From Barnesiella sp. (GTDB lineage: Bacteria; Bacteroidota; Bacteroidia; Bacteroidales; Muribaculaceae), in assembly GCA_014800945.1 (NCBI GenBank), contig JAAVFD010000019.1:57238-121237 (forward strand): a DNA stretch of 64,000 bases, in the 5' to 3' direction. The translations under genes and the position numbers were made by a program. This document shows positions 34,452 through 43,459 of this stretch, piece after piece (the stretch's first letter is position 1; each line of letters starts with the position of its first letter). The notes under the pieces are model-generated. The model was not told where the DNA came from, did not search any database, and saw nothing but the letters and a program-made list of their open reading frames with translations.

Positions 34452-35135
34452 TTAATCAGCTTTCAAATTATTCTGTAGCAATCCCGCTATAGCAAGATCT
34501 AATGGATGAGTTATCTTTATATTTGTTGGTTCACCGGGGAAAATCTTCACCTCCTCACCTATATTTTCTACGACCGAGGCGTCATCTGTGAACAGAGGAC
34601 TTTCCGGTTCCGAATATGCACTCCGAAGGAGAGCTCCATCAAACACCTGAGGGGTTTGAATCGCATAAAACAACCGCCTGTCAACAGCCCTGGTTCTCTC
34701 CTCATCTATCATCTGACGCAGCGAATCTGTCACCGACACTGCCGGAATAACAGCCCTATCACCATTTTTAATACAATTCACCAGCTTGCGTACAAGTTTT
34801 TCCGATATAAGAGGACGGGCACCGTCATGCACCGAGATTATTTCTGCATCATTTCCCTTTGCATCTATAGCGTTTTTAACACTCTGCCAACGTGTACTGC
34901 CACCCGTAACTATCTCTGGACTTTCAAAATCATGCTTATAGCACAAGTCTTTCCAAAACTCCACCATTTCTTTATTTAGAACCACTACCACATCACCCGT
35001 TTCGGAATGACGTAATGAATCTATGGTGTGCATAAGCACAGGAACGCCGTTCAGGTCACAGAACTGCTTGGGTATGTCCGCCCCGAATCGGCTACCGCTT
35101 CCGGCGGCGACAACTATGTGTAGCACCGATGACAT
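34452..35135 (-). CDS. ispD: 2-C-methyl-D-erythritol 4-phosphate cytidylyltransferase
   Basis: A 227-residue cytoplasmic enzyme of the MEP isoprenoid pathway that joins CTP to MEP. Seen: VAAGSGSRFGADIPKQF (CTP loop with Arg and Lys), VLMHTIDSL, ISVHDGARPLIS, and ETDDASVVE-like FTDDASVVE, then GEPTNIKITHPLDL. The start is the ATG at 35135, which shares one base with the DUF418 stop (TGATG); the in-frame GTG at 35144 is less likely. It is in one operon with recG. Confidence 0.93.
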   Translation of the reverse strand: MSSVLHIVVAAGSGSRFGADIPKQFCDLNGVPVLMHTIDSLRHSETGDVVVVLNKEMVEFWKDLCYKHDFESPEIVTGGSTRWQSVKNAIDAKGNDAEIISVHDGARPLISEKLVRKLVNCIKNGDRAVIPAVSVTDSLRQMIDEERTRAVDRRLFYAIQTPQVFDGALLRSAYSEPESPLFTDDASVVENIGEEVKIFPGEPTNIKITHPLDLAIAGLLQNNLKAD

Positions 35136-36319
35136 CACACACACTTTTGAAAATTAATCCAGGTTCCTTTCTTCCATAAGTACTCGAGTGGACCCTGCTT
35201 ATGCCTGCCAAGCCACCATTTGCTGAACAGCCATTGCACGGCAAATATACCGATACCCACTAACACCGACCCGAAATTCCCTATCTTATCATACATCCCG
35301 AAGCCGAAATGATAATAGATTATCACACCCAATATGGATTGGAAGATATAGTTTGTCAGACTCATCCGTCCGTATGGCATTATGAATCTCTGCCACTTCA
35401 ATCCATCTGCCGAGCGGAACCAAACGAGCATAAACAGTGATACGAGCACACACATAAAAGAGAAGTTATAAACCATCGGCACTGCTATGCAATAGTAGGC
35501 AAGAACAGTGATACTTTCAATATGTCCGGGCACCTCATGGCATAGAAAATATAGCGGTATAGCTGCTACAAACGCAGCTATAAGTGTTTTCTTCCAGAAC
35601 ATAGCTGACTCAACTGACTTCACAAACATCTGCTTACGCCCTAACCACATTCCGTAAAGAAAAAGTGCCGGAGTTTGGAACAGTCTTCCCGCTTCTACCT
35701 GCCAGAAGTTACTGTACAACTGACCATTCCAAATATTATCGGCAAGCATTTGGAGCAGATTACCGTTTCTACCTGTCTGCTCAGCCTTGATTGCAAACTG
35801 AGCAAAGGCATTATTTGCATCCACATAATCCGGGTGAGCAAGACCGTACAGCACCTTTGCCCATGCGTACGGTTGCAACATTAGCACCGTAGCTACTATC
35901 AGCACTGTTCTGTCTTTCCAGCTTGCAGCCGGAATAAGAATCAGTCCGCACACAGAGTATAGAAGCAGTATATCCCCATTATAAAACAGAGCATGAAACT
36001 GCGAGAAACAGAACAGCAGAAACATTCGCCATGCGAAGCGCGCACGAAAATCACACCCTCTTGCCCGAGCATTTCTAAGCTGAATAAAAAAACTAAAACC
36101 AAATAGCAACGAGAATGTCGCATAAGCTTTTCCTGCAAGCAAAAAGAATATTGAATCATAACTGAATCTGTCCAACCACTGCAAAATACCCGAGGACGCA
36201 TGAGGAGCACCGAAGATATTGTAATGCTCAAGATTGTGAAGTAGCACAATTGCCAGTAAAGCAAACCCTCTCAATGCATCCACAGAACCGAGCCTTTCAC
36301 TATTTTTTTGTATCAGCAT
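35135..36319 (-). CDS. DUF418 domain multi-pass membrane protein
   Basis: A 394-residue inner-membrane protein with about ten hydrophobic helices. It starts RLGSVDALRGFALLAIVLLHNLEHYN, the acyltransferase-like/HGSNAT-related N terminus, and ends with the DUF418 core (LKWQRFIMPYGRMSLTNYIFQSILGVIIYYHFG and WLFSKWWLGRHKQGPLEYLWKKGTW). Members are often called YeiB-like and may transfer acyl groups across the membrane; this is not proven. A -7 box TAATTTTG on the minus strand at 36350-36343 lies 23 nt upstream. Confidence 0.88.
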   Translation of the reverse strand: MLIQKNSERLGSVDALRGFALLAIVLLHNLEHYNIFGAPHASSGILQWLDRFSYDSIFFLLAGKAYATFSLLFGFSFFIQLRNARARGCDFRARFAWRMFLLFCFSQFHALFYNGDILLLYSVCGLILIPAASWKDRTVLIVATVLMLQPYAWAKVLYGLAHPDYVDANNAFAQFAIKAEQTGRNGNLLQMLADNIWNGQLYSNFWQVEAGRLFQTPALFLYGMWLGRKQMFVKSVESAMFWKKTLIAAFVAAIPLYFLCHEVPGHIESITVLAYYCIAVPMVYNFSFMCVLVSLFMLVWFRSADGLKWQRFIMPYGRMSLTNYIFQSILGVIIYYHFGFGMYDKIGNFGSVLVGIGIFAVQWLFSKWWLGRHKQGPLEYLWKKGTWINFQKCV

Positions 36320-36342
36320 CTAATATTAATTTTATTTTTTTA

Positions 36343-36350
36343 CAAAATTA
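36343..36350 (-). promoter_or_regulatory. -7 box of the DUF418-ispD-recG operon
   Basis: Minus-strand TAATTTTG lies 23 nt before the DUF418 ATG. No clear -33 box. It is divergent from the GH16 promoter. Confidence 0.5.
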
Positions 36351-36372
36351 ATGTTTTTTGCTCAGCTATTTA

Positions 36373-36380
36373 TATCTTTG
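36373..36380 (+). promoter_or_regulatory. -7 box of the GH16 gene
   Basis: TATCTTTG ends 2 nt before an ATG at 36383 and 20 nt before the ATG at 36401. Because transcription starts a few bases after the box, the ATG at 36401 is the likelier start. Confidence 0.55.
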
Positions 36381-36400
36381 CGATGTCTAAAACAAACATC

Positions 36401-37192
36401 ATGAAAACAATACTATTATTCTCCTGTATAGCTATAGCTACTCTTTTGTCAACCGCAAATGCATCATCGCCTAAATGGGTACTTGAATGGGAAGACAATT
36501 TTGAAGGCACTGAACCGAACCCGGAAATATGGTCAAGAATCAACAGAGGCAAAGCCGATTGGTGCAACTATATGACTAAAGCTGACACCTGCTATGATAT
36601 GCGCGATGGCAATCTGGTGCTTAGAGGCATTGCTGCCTACGAAGGTTGCAATGACTCCGTACCATACCTCACCGGTGGAATATATACAAAGGATAAAAAA
36701 GGGTTCGGCTACGGAAGGCTTGAAATAAAAGCTAAACTCCAGGGTGCAAAAGGAGCTTGGCCTGCAATTTGGTTGCTCCCCTACAAAAATCACAAGCGTG
36801 GCAACTGGCCTATGGGTGGAGAAATCGACATCATGGAGAGACTCAATTACGACTCCATTGCATACCAGACTATACACACAAATTACACCTATAATCTCAA
36901 TAAAAAAGACCCTAAACCGGGTTCAATCGGCCCAATCAATCCGGAAGACTACAACGTATATGCTGTTGAAATTTACCCGGATTCAATCTCCTTCTTCATC
37001 AATGACCGCCACACATTCACTTACCCCAGAATAAATGCTGACGAAGAGGGACAATTCCCTTTCAACGACGGTGATTATTACCTGCTTATTGATATGCAGC
37101 TTGGAGGATCATGGGTTGGCGAAGTTGATCCCGCAGACCTACCGGTTGAGATGCTTGTTGAGAGCGTCAAATTCTTCCGCAAAGAAGAATAA
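36401..37192 (+). CDS. Glycoside hydrolase family 16 protein
   Basis: A 263-residue exported beta-glucanase-type enzyme with a signal peptide (MKTILLFSCIAIATLLSTANA). It has the GH16 jelly-roll features: WEDNFEG near the N terminus, YGRLEIKAKLQGAKGAWPAIWLLP, and the catalytic EIDIME at Glu141-Glu146 (nucleophile Glu141, acid/base Glu146, helper Asp143). Such enzymes cleave beta-1,3 or mixed-linkage glucans or related galactans; the exact substrate is open. It stands apart from any SusCD locus. The start at 36401 is chosen over 36383 on promoter position. Confidence 0.9.
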   Translation: MKTILLFSCIAIATLLSTANASSPKWVLEWEDNFEGTEPNPEIWSRINRGKADWCNYMTKADTCYDMRDGNLVLRGIAAYEGCNDSVPYLTGGIYTKDKKGFGYGRLEIKAKLQGAKGAWPAIWLLPYKNHKRGNWPMGGEIDIMERLNYDSIAYQTIHTNYTYNLNKKDPKPGSIGPINPEDYNVYAVEIYPDSISFFINDRHTFTYPRINADEEGQFPFNDGDYYLLIDMQLGGSWVGEVDPADLPVEMLVESVKFFRKEE

Positions 37193-37238
37193 CGGTTTTC
37201 ACCGGGGCACCACTTTAGGATTTTTGCAATACATATCT

Positions 37239-37246
37239 TAATTTTG
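37239..37246 (+). promoter_or_regulatory. -7 box of the lipid kinase gene
   Basis: TAATTTTG ends 10 nt before the ATG at 37257, so the leader would be only a few nt. The -33 box is weak (TTTA at 37214-37217). Confidence 0.5.
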
Positions 37247-37256
37247 CACCCGCATT

Positions 37257-38228
37257 ATGGAAAGCAAACGTTGTTTACTTATAATAAACCCGATTTCAGG
37301 AACTTCCAATAAGCGCGGTCTTGACAAGATTGTCAGCGAAAAACTTGCTGATAGTGGCTTACATATAGAAACTGTGTGGACTACGGCAAGAGGTGATGCC
37401 ACGCTCCAAGCGGAAAGAGCTGTAAAAAACGGATATCATAGCGTGATAGCTGCCGGTGGAGACGGCACTGTCAATGAAACCGCTAAAGCACTTTGCGGTT
37501 CTGACACTGCACTCGGAATAATTCCATGCGGCTCCGGAAACGGATTAGCAAGGCATCTGGAAATACCCGTCAATATTGATGCATCAATTGATATTCTCCG
37601 AGAAAACCACATCGTGTCCTGCGATTTCGGCACCGCTGACGACAAGCCTTTCTTCTGCACATTCGGCATGGGGTTTGATGCCGCTGTCAGCAAGCGGTTT
37701 GCCGAGGGAAAGCATCGTGGATTCGTCAAATACATAAAAAGCGCCTTTAAAGAATTCCGCTCATTCCATTCCGATGAATATATAATTTCCGCCAACGGAA
37801 AAGTTCTCACTGAAAAGGCATTTGTGATAGCTGCCTGCAATGCTTCACAGTATGGCAACAACGCCTATATCGCACCACAGGCGTCCATGACCGACGGGTT
37901 ACTCGACATCATTATCATCCATTCAGGCAATCCGATTACAACCGCCCTTGTAGGAGTAGATTTGCTAACCGGTTATATTGACAGAAACACCCTCATACAC
38001 ACCTTCCGCACATCTGAAGCAACGATAACCCGAAAAGCTCCCGGTCCGGCTCATATTGACGGAGAACCTATTACACTCGGTGTCACCACCCGAATAGTGT
38101 GTCATCCGGGAAAGCTAAAAATTTACACACCCACCGTTGAGCATCAATTCCGCCCGGTTATCACACCCATGATGTCAAGAGCTAAGGAGATAGCATATAA
38201 TATTTCACAACTCTTCCAAAAGAAATAG
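37257..38228 (+). CDS. Diacylglycerol/sphingosine kinase-like lipid kinase
   Basis: A 323-residue cytoplasmic enzyme of the YegS/BmrU/DgkB family. The ATP-binding signature [15 protein letters not shown], the glycine-rich [15 protein letters not shown] and the beta-sandwich start [17 protein letters not shown] are all present. Substrate may be diacylglycerol or a sphingoid lipid; Bacteroidales make sphingolipids, which makes the second plausible but unproven. It is monocistronic with a very short leader. Confidence 0.9.
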   Translation: MESKRCLLIINPISGTSNKRGLDKIVSEKLADSGLHIETVWTTARGDATLQAERAVKNGYHSVIAAGGDGTVNETAKALCGSDTALGIIPCGSGNGLARHLEIPVNIDASIDILRENHIVSCDFGTADDKPFFCTFGMGFDAAVSKRFAEGKHRGFVKYIKSAFKEFRSFHSDEYIISANGKVLTEKAFVIAACNASQYGNNAYIAPQASMTDGLLDIIIIHSGNPITTALVGVDLLTGYIDRNTLIHTFRTSEATITRKAPGPAHIDGEPITLGVTTRIVCHPGKLKIYTPTVEHQFRPVITPMMSRAKEIAYNISQLFQKK

Positions 38229-38229
38229 T

Positions 38230-38237
38230 TACATTTG
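38230..38237 (+). promoter_or_regulatory. ychF: -7 box of ychF
   Basis: TACATTTG lies 57 nt before the ychF ATG and 1 nt after the lipid kinase stop. Confidence 0.45.
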
Positions 38238-38294
38238 CAGTCGGAATCTCTCGACCAAACACTTATCGACTCACAAAATAACCACTGAACTTCT

Positions 38295-39398
38295 ATGGCA
38301 TTAAAATGCGGCATAGTAGGACTGCCCAACGTCGGCAAATCTACACTCTTCAACTGTCTGTCAAACTCCAAGGCGCAGAGCGCAAATTTCCCTTTCTGTA
38401 CTATAGAACCGAATGTAGGAGTTATTACCGTTCCAGATGAACGACTCAACAAACTGGTTGAAATATGCAATCCGAAAAGTATTGTTCCCGCAACAGTTGA
38501 GATTGTTGACATTGCCGGACTGGTCAAAGGTGCGAGCAAAGGTGAAGGACTCGGAAACAAATTCCTGGCTAATATAAGGGAAACTGATGCTATCATTCAT
38601 GTGCTCAGATGTTTTGATGACGATAATATCACCCACGTCGATGGCTCGGTAAATCCTGTTCGCGACAAAGAGATTATTGACTACGAACTTCTTATCAAGG
38701 ACCTTGAAACTGTTGACAGCCGCATAGCCAAAACCTACAAGCAGGCGCAGACCGGTGGTGACAAAACCGCGAAAATGCAGTATGAGGTTCTTGCCAAAAT
38801 CAAGGAAGCCCTCGAAGCCGGGAAACCGGCAAGGTCTGTGACTCTTGAAACACCCGACGAGGAGAAATTTGCCCGCGAACTTTTCCTACTTACCTCCAAA
38901 CCGGTGCTATATGTCTGCAACGTTGACGACGCCTCTGCCGCGACCGGCAATGCATACGTTGAAGCTGTCAAAGAAGCTGTCAAGGACGAGAACGCCGGTG
39001 TACTGATAGTAGCCGCTCAAACCGAGGCGGAAATAGCTGAACTGGAAACATTTGAGGACAGAAAAGAATTTCTTGAATCTATCGGACTCGAGGAATCTGG
39101 TGTGGCACGACTCATAAGGGCTGCTTATGCCATCCTTGACCTACAGACATTCTTCACCGCCGGAGCTGACGAAGTGAGGGCATGGACATTCCTTCGCGGA
39201 AGCAAAGCGCCCAAATGTGCCGGAGTTATACACACCGACTTTGAAAAAGGATTCATTCGCGCAGAAGTCATTAAGTATGACGACTATGTGACACTCGGAT
39301 CCGAAGCCGCAGTCAAAGCCGCCGGCAAAATGGGAGTGGAAGGCAAGGAATACATCGTGCAGGACGGTGACATCATGCACTTCCTATTCAATGTATAA
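38295..39398 (+). CDS. ychF: Redox-regulated Obg-like ATPase YchF
   Basis: A 367-residue cytoplasmic P-loop ATPase of the Obg family that binds ribosomes. G1 motif [28 protein letters not shown] (G3), helical coiled arm (about 125-205), YVCNVDD (the G4 variant that accounts for ATP preference) and a C-terminal TGS domain (about 280-364: [41 protein letters not shown]). Length and order are standard. Confidence 0.97.
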   Translation: MALKCGIVGLPNVGKSTLFNCLSNSKAQSANFPFCTIEPNVGVITVPDERLNKLVEICNPKSIVPATVEIVDIAGLVKGASKGEGLGNKFLANIRETDAIIHVLRCFDDDNITHVDGSVNPVRDKEIIDYELLIKDLETVDSRIAKTYKQAQTGGDKTAKMQYEVLAKIKEALEAGKPARSVTLETPDEEKFARELFLLTSKPVLYVCNVDDASAATGNAYVEAVKEAVKDENAGVLIVAAQTEAEIAELETFEDRKEFLESIGLEESGVARLIRAAYAILDLQTFFTAGADEVRAWTFLRGSKAPKCAGVIHTDFEKGFIRAEVIKYDDYVTLGSEAAVKAAGKMGVEGKEYIVQDGDIMHFLFNV

Positions 39399-39452
39399 TC
39401 CATTTATTGATTTCTCCGACTTTTATATAGCCGTAGAGTGATTCTTGACTGA

Positions 39453-41285
39453 TTACTCGCTGCGGAGATAATCATCCGGAATTGTGGAAGCACTGCCGTC
39501 GCGTTTCGCAAAGTAGTGAGGTGACATGATTTCAATACCTGCTTCATTAAAGACATCCTGGATATTCTGGTGGAGATCTGATGTGATTTGTGCCTGACTG
39601 TCCGCATCCTTTATATAGGCGTTGATCTGATAGCAGGGATAATAGTCCTGCAATTCGGTTTCAAGCACAAACGGCTTCGGATGTTCAAGCACACCCGGTG
39701 TAATCCGAGCTGCATTAATAAGCAGCTGGTGAACAAGACGCCACGGTGCATCATATCCTATTGTCACTGTTGTATGGATTATTAGCCCAAACTGACGAGC
39801 TGACGCACTGTAATTAACCGTATGCGAGGACATTATGAAAGAGTTCGGAATAGTAACCACCTCGTTTTTCGGGGTGCGCAGGCGTGTAACAAACGGTGTC
39901 TTTTCAATCACGTTTCCTGTTGTATCGTTCAGTTTTATTTTGTCGCCGATCTTAAAGGGACGCATGTAAGTGATTACCAGTCCGGCTATGATATTGCCGA
40001 TAACAGTGCTTGAGCCGAGCGACACGATAAGACCTACAAACACCGAAATGCCTTGAAAAACCCCCGAATTCGATCCAGGGAGATAGGGATAAACCATAGC
40101 GATCATGAAAGCATATAGCAGAAAGCGCACGATATTGAACGTGGGTCGCGCCCAATCCGGATAGAATCCGGCAATTTTCAGTTTTTCGTTGCTGATTTCA
40201 TTGGTTATGTACCGCAAGCCCTTGATAATATATTTTATGCAGTACCATATCACTATGATGATGAACAGATTCGGAATATAATCGACAATCGACCGTAAAA
40301 CCATCTTTATCGGATCGAGAATATATAGGAATATCTTAATGGCAAGTTTTTCGGTCTTGGGAAATATGGCAAACAGAATCGGCACAGTGAAAGCAAGTTG
40401 AACCAACAGCACAATATATCGGAGAATGTTACTGAGAAAAATAAGCATTCTGCCCAGAATATTGGTATTGAACAGCTCGTAGTCGCGTATTATCACCGGC
40501 TTCAGGCGCTCCCGCTTGAAACGGATTATCCGGCGGCGTAGCTTTCGGAACAGATAATTCGTAAGCTTGAAAAGCATATACTGTACTAAGATTACCGCAA
40601 TGAACAATGCAGCACGCTTGGCAATCTCCAGAAGATTATATCCCTTTTTGAGACTTTCTATTTTTGCAGAAAGTATCGGCACATAGCGAGCTGCAAGTTC
40701 TTTTTGCGTAACACCCTGCCATAGAGCATCCTGCTCGGTAATGCTTGCAATAACTTTGTTACCATACATTATGTCGATACAATCCGGATTCTCAAGCAGA
40801 TGAATTGTGTCACCGCTTGCACTCAGATTCTTACCAATCTTGGCAAGTACGTCAGTAATCATTTCAGCTCGGTCAAAAGCCGAGTAACCACCGCGCTCAG
40901 CATATAGTGTAAACAGTGTGTCACCTTCAACTATCACCGGAACACCCTTAGTCACAGCACGCAGAGAGTCGATTCGACTTAATTGCTCGACAAGTTTCAG
41001 AGAGTCGGACATCTGGTTTGCTTCGAGTTGAGAACGTAGCAGTATTTCATTTAGCTTCATCTCCTGAATCTGTAACGCCATTTCCTGAAGCCGCATTGAA
41101 TCTTCGCGAAGTCGCTCTTCAATGCTTAGCGTGTCGCCTGACACACCCTTCAGAGAGTCGGTCCGTGTCTCTTTTTGCACCGTCTTGAGCAATTCCTCAG
41201 CCTTTTTCATCAGTTGAGCATGTGCCGGTAACACTATTACCGACAATCCTATGACAAACAGTATAATAACCTGCAATCGTTTCAT
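39453..41285 (-). CDS. MscS-type mechanosensitive channel with long N-terminal domain
   Basis: A 610-residue inner-membrane protein. A signal peptide (cut near AHA) leads to a charged periplasmic helical region (about 25-215; many Leu/Arg/Glu heptads). About four membrane helices follow and then the MscS core: pore-lining TM3 at FVGLIVSLGSSTVIGNIIAGLVITYMRPFKIGDKI, the beta domain (EVVTIPNSFIMSSHTVNYS), and a C-terminal alpha/beta domain to about residue 600. It probably releases pressure in osmotic shock; the long periplasmic region may sense the envelope. A -7-like box TATATTTG on the minus strand (41323-41316) lies upstream. Confidence 0.9.
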   Translation of the reverse strand: MKRLQVIILFVIGLSVIVLPAHAQLMKKAEELLKTVQKETRTDSLKGVSGDTLSIEERLREDSMRLQEMALQIQEMKLNEILLRSQLEANQMSDSLKLVEQLSRIDSLRAVTKGVPVIVEGDTLFTLYAERGGYSAFDRAEMITDVLAKIGKNLSASGDTIHLLENPDCIDIMYGNKVIASITEQDALWQGVTQKELAARYVPILSAKIESLKKGYNLLEIAKRAALFIAVILVQYMLFKLTNYLFRKLRRRIIRFKRERLKPVIIRDYELFNTNILGRMLIFLSNILRYIVLLVQLAFTVPILFAIFPKTEKLAIKIFLYILDPIKMVLRSIVDYIPNLFIIIVIWYCIKYIIKGLRYITNEISNEKLKIAGFYPDWARPTFNIVRFLLYAFMIAMVYPYLPGSNSGVFQGISVFVGLIVSLGSSTVIGNIIAGLVITYMRPFKIGDKIKLNDTTGNVIEKTPFVTRLRTPKNEVVTIPNSFIMSSHTVNYSASARQFGLIIHTTVTIGYDAPWRLVHQLLINAARITPGVLEHPKPFVLETELQDYYPCYQINAYIKDADSQAQITSDLHQNIQDVFNEAGIEIMSPHYFAKRDGSASTIPDDYLRSE

Positions 41286-41315
41286 CTCATCACTTTATTT
41301 TTTCCGACATTCTCA

Positions 41316-41323
41316 CAAATATA
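41316..41323 (-). promoter_or_regulatory. -7 box of the MscS-type gene
   Basis: Minus-strand TATATTTG lies 30 nt upstream of the start; no clear -33 box. Confidence 0.4.
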
Positions 41324-41408
41324 TACATTAATCTCCAATCACCTGACATCAGCTTGCATTTTCTCCTCGAAATCTATTATTAACTGTTTCATGTCACACA
41401 GCAAAAGG

Positions 41409-41433
41409 GGATGCTTCATTTTTTGAAACATCC
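41409..41433 (-). terminator. Terminator-like hairpin after the thioredoxin-gene remnant
   Basis: Arms 41409-41418 and 41424-41433 pair at 9 of 10 positions with a T5 loop; the minus-strand downstream run is CCTTTTGC. It would have ended the lost gene copy. Confidence 0.5.
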
Positions 41434-41462
41434 TCTTATATAAATGCTATCTGAATGTATGG

Positions 41463-41544
41463 TTACTTCTGCATGGCGGCTTCTACGTCGGCAATGAGGG
41501 CGGCATCCTGCTTGTCACGGCTCACAATCATGCCTTCCGGATCA
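41463..41544 (-). pseudogene. 3' remnant of a thioredoxin (TlpA-like) gene
   Basis: These 82 bp match the last 82 bp of the intact gene at 43460-43541 with three differences (79/82). The minus strand still reads DPEGMIVSRDKQDAALIADV followed by EAAMQK and a stop, the C terminus of the intact protein. Homology starts at the stop codon and ends abruptly at 41544; the rest of the gene is missing, replaced by the BlaI/BlaR1 promoter region. Confidence 0.85.
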
Positions 41545-41590
41545 TTCCGGTTCATCCTACTTACCAAAAAACTGGAGATCTAATTCATAA

Positions 41591-41626
41591 ACTAAATATT
41601 TTAGTTGCACAACTAAAATATTTAGT
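41591..41626. promoter_or_regulatory. 36-bp perfect palindrome, predicted BlaI-type operator
   Basis: Two 17-nt arms (ACTAAATATTTTAGTTG and its exact complement) flank a 2-nt centre CA. The palindrome covers the -33 position and stops 1 nt before the -7 box TACTTTTG (41628-41635), so a bound dimer would block RNA polymerase. Core TTAGTTG/CAACTAA halves suggest two overlapping or nested dimer sites. Confidence 0.8.
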
Positions 41627-41635
41627 TTACTTTTG
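41604..41635 (+). promoter_or_regulatory. Promoter of the blaI-blaR1-like operon
   Basis: GTTG (41604-41607), 20-nt spacer, TACTTTTG (41628-41635). An ATG at 41638 is too close to the box; the ATG at 41662 is the probable start. Confidence 0.65.
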
Positions 41636-41661
41636 CGATGTCATCATTTACAATCAGCTAT

Positions 41662-42039
41662 ATGAATAAACTAACAGATCGTGAAGAAGAATTGATGGAC
41701 ATTCTCTGGAACAAAGGAGCTATGTTTGTACGGGAGATAATCGCTGAGATGCCCGAACCCAAACCCCACTTCAACACTGTATCAACATTTGTACGCTTGC
41801 TTGAAAACAAAGGATTCGTAAAGCACACAAAATTTGGCGGCAGCTATCGATATGAAGCGGCTGTATCACGTGACGACTTCAGCAGATCAAGACTTAGAGA
41901 TGTTGTTGACCATTATTTCGGATCATCCCTCAAAGCATCCGTCTCGGCATTGTTTCACGAAGAGAATATCAGTGATGATGAACTGCGATCCCTTATTGAA
42001 ACAGTCATCAGCCAACGCAAGAAAAAACCAAATAATTGA
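41662..42039 (+). CDS. BlaI/MecI/CopY family transcriptional repressor
   Basis: A 125-residue winged-helix repressor. MNKLTDREEELMDILWNKGAMFVREII is the first DNA-binding helix set, HFNTVSTFVRLLENKGFVKHTK the recognition helix and wing, and the C-terminal helices (FSRSRLRDVVDHYFGSSLKASVSAL) form the dimer. In the bla/mec model it is cleaved when the partner M56 protein is triggered. The gene ends 3 bp before its partner. Autoregulation through the 36-bp palindrome is inferred. Confidence 0.93.
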   Translation: MNKLTDREEELMDILWNKGAMFVREIIAEMPEPKPHFNTVSTFVRLLENKGFVKHTKFGGSYRYEAAVSRDDFSRSRLRDVVDHYFGSSLKASVSALFHEENISDDELRSLIETVISQRKKKPNN

Positions 42040-42042
42040 ATT

Positions 42043-43380
42043 ATGTCACTGTTCGGATTCTCTTTCTCCTCAGGTATTGCCCTACTGATATTTGCTGCGG
42101 TCTATTTTTCCACCATGCGAAATACAACCCATTTCGCATTCAATCGCTTATGCCTGATTGGAATTTTGATTACTTCGCTCGCGATACCATTCATCAGTCT
42201 TCCACACTTCCAGTCAAGAGCCGATGGCTTGATTGAAGCAGGCTATGCAATTCAGATTACAACAGATGTCTATCACGGAATTCGACCTGAATTTGACAAC
42301 ATTTTAAGAATAGCAGGAATAATCTACATTGCCGGAGTTTTAGTGATGATTGCACGTACTGTTGCTAATCTAATTTTTATTATATATCTCCACCGGGAAA
42401 GCCGCATTGCTTCATTTGGCGGATTCACGGTAAGAGTTCACCGTCATAACATAATTCATGCGATGAGCTGGGGCGGTGATATTTATATTTCGGAGCGGTT
42501 GTTCAATAGCGAGGCTAACGAACTTAATATGATTCTGTATCATGAGAATGCCCACCGCAGCAACTATCATTGGATCGACCTTCTGCTATCAAATGTCGTA
42601 CTCGCTATCAACTGGTACAATCCGGCTGCATGGTTTATCCAGCACGAACTGATAGAGGTGCATGAATTTGAGGCAGACGCCATAGCGTCCAAACTCAGCG
42701 GAAATAAAATCAACTATCAATTATTACTAATAAAAAAGACTGCCGGCTCAAGATTCCAAGCTCTAGCCGACAGTCTGAATCACAGTTCACTAAAAAAACG
42801 TATAACTATGATGATGAAAAATCGTTCAAAAAACAGCGCACGCTTGCGCTCACTTGCATTGCTTCCCGCAATCGCCGTAGCATTGGTATTGACCAACAGT
42901 TCTTGTGTCAAAGATGCCCAGAAAGAGGTATCGCAGGCAGAGTCCGAAGAAATTCAGAATAGTGAGGCTCTCGCAAATTCTGCATCGGAAACAGCAGACA
43001 CCAATATCCATAATGGTACATTGGTGATTCATAACGCTGCCGACTCAAGCGTGCATGATGCCATGTTGATGATTCCTAACAACGCTGATGAAGATGTAAA
43101 AGAATTTCTTGATGCAGTTGCACTTCAGACAAACTATCCTCAGGAAGCTTTAGATAAAAACATTCAAGGCAGAGTATTAGTGGAAGTAACAGTTGATACA
43201 AAAGGTACAATCACCGATGCGAAAATCAAGCAAGGTATCCATAAATTGCTTGACAAAGAAGCTATTAAGGCAATCAATAAGGTTAAAGCATCCGGTGTCC
43301 GGTTTAATCCTGCCACTAACCCCGAAGGTCAACCTATTCCCTTAACTCTTGTGGTTCCAGTGGACTTCAAACTCAAGTAA
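42043..43380 (+). CDS. BlaR1-like M56 metallopeptidase fused to a TonB C-terminal domain
   Basis: A 445-residue inner-membrane signal transducer. Three N-terminal hydrophobic helices, then a zinc peptidase motif HENAH at His167-His171 with a downstream glutamate (HEFEADAIA), a fourth helix (LALLPAIAVALVLTNSS, about 277-293) and a periplasmic tail. In place of the penicillin-binding sensor of BlaR1 the tail carries an acidic linker and a TonB_C domain (about 355-445: NIQGRVLVEVTVDTKGTITDAKI, then GVRFNPATNPEGQPIPLTLVVPVDF). The cue and the regulon beyond itself are unknown; no beta-lactamase gene is nearby. Confidence 0.9.
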   Translation: MSLFGFSFSSGIALLIFAAVYFSTMRNTTHFAFNRLCLIGILITSLAIPFISLPHFQSRADGLIEAGYAIQITTDVYHGIRPEFDNILRIAGIIYIAGVLVMIARTVANLIFIIYLHRESRIASFGGFTVRVHRHNIIHAMSWGGDIYISERLFNSEANELNMILYHENAHRSNYHWIDLLLSNVVLAINWYNPAAWFIQHELIEVHEFEADAIASKLSGNKINYQLLLIKKTAGSRFQALADSLNHSSLKKRITMMMKNRSKNSARLRSLALLPAIAVALVLTNSSCVKDAQKEVSQAESEEIQNSEALANSASETADTNIHNGTLVIHNAADSSVHDAMLMIPNNADEDVKEFLDAVALQTNYPQEALDKNIQGRVLVEVTVDTKGTITDAKIKQGIHKLLDKEAIKAINKVKASGVRFNPATNPEGQPIPLTLVVPVDFKLK

Positions 43381-43400
43381 ACCAATTTTTGCAAGACAAG

Positions 43401-43443
43401 AAAGAGGCTGCTATATAATGAATTATGTGGCAGCCTCTTTTAT
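43401..43443. terminator. Bidirectional terminator between blaR1-like and thioredoxin genes
   Basis: A perfect 11-bp stem (AAAGAGGCTGC at 43401-43411, GCAGCCTCTTT at 43430-43440) with T-rich run on the plus strand, between convergent genes. Confidence 0.85.
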
Positions 43444-43459
43444 ATCATATTGCAAGGAA

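Noticed and set aside
36383..36400. Upstream ATG as start of the GH16 gene
   Set aside because: It lies 2 nt after the -7 box, at or before the expected transcription start; the ATG at 36401 begins directly with the signal peptide.
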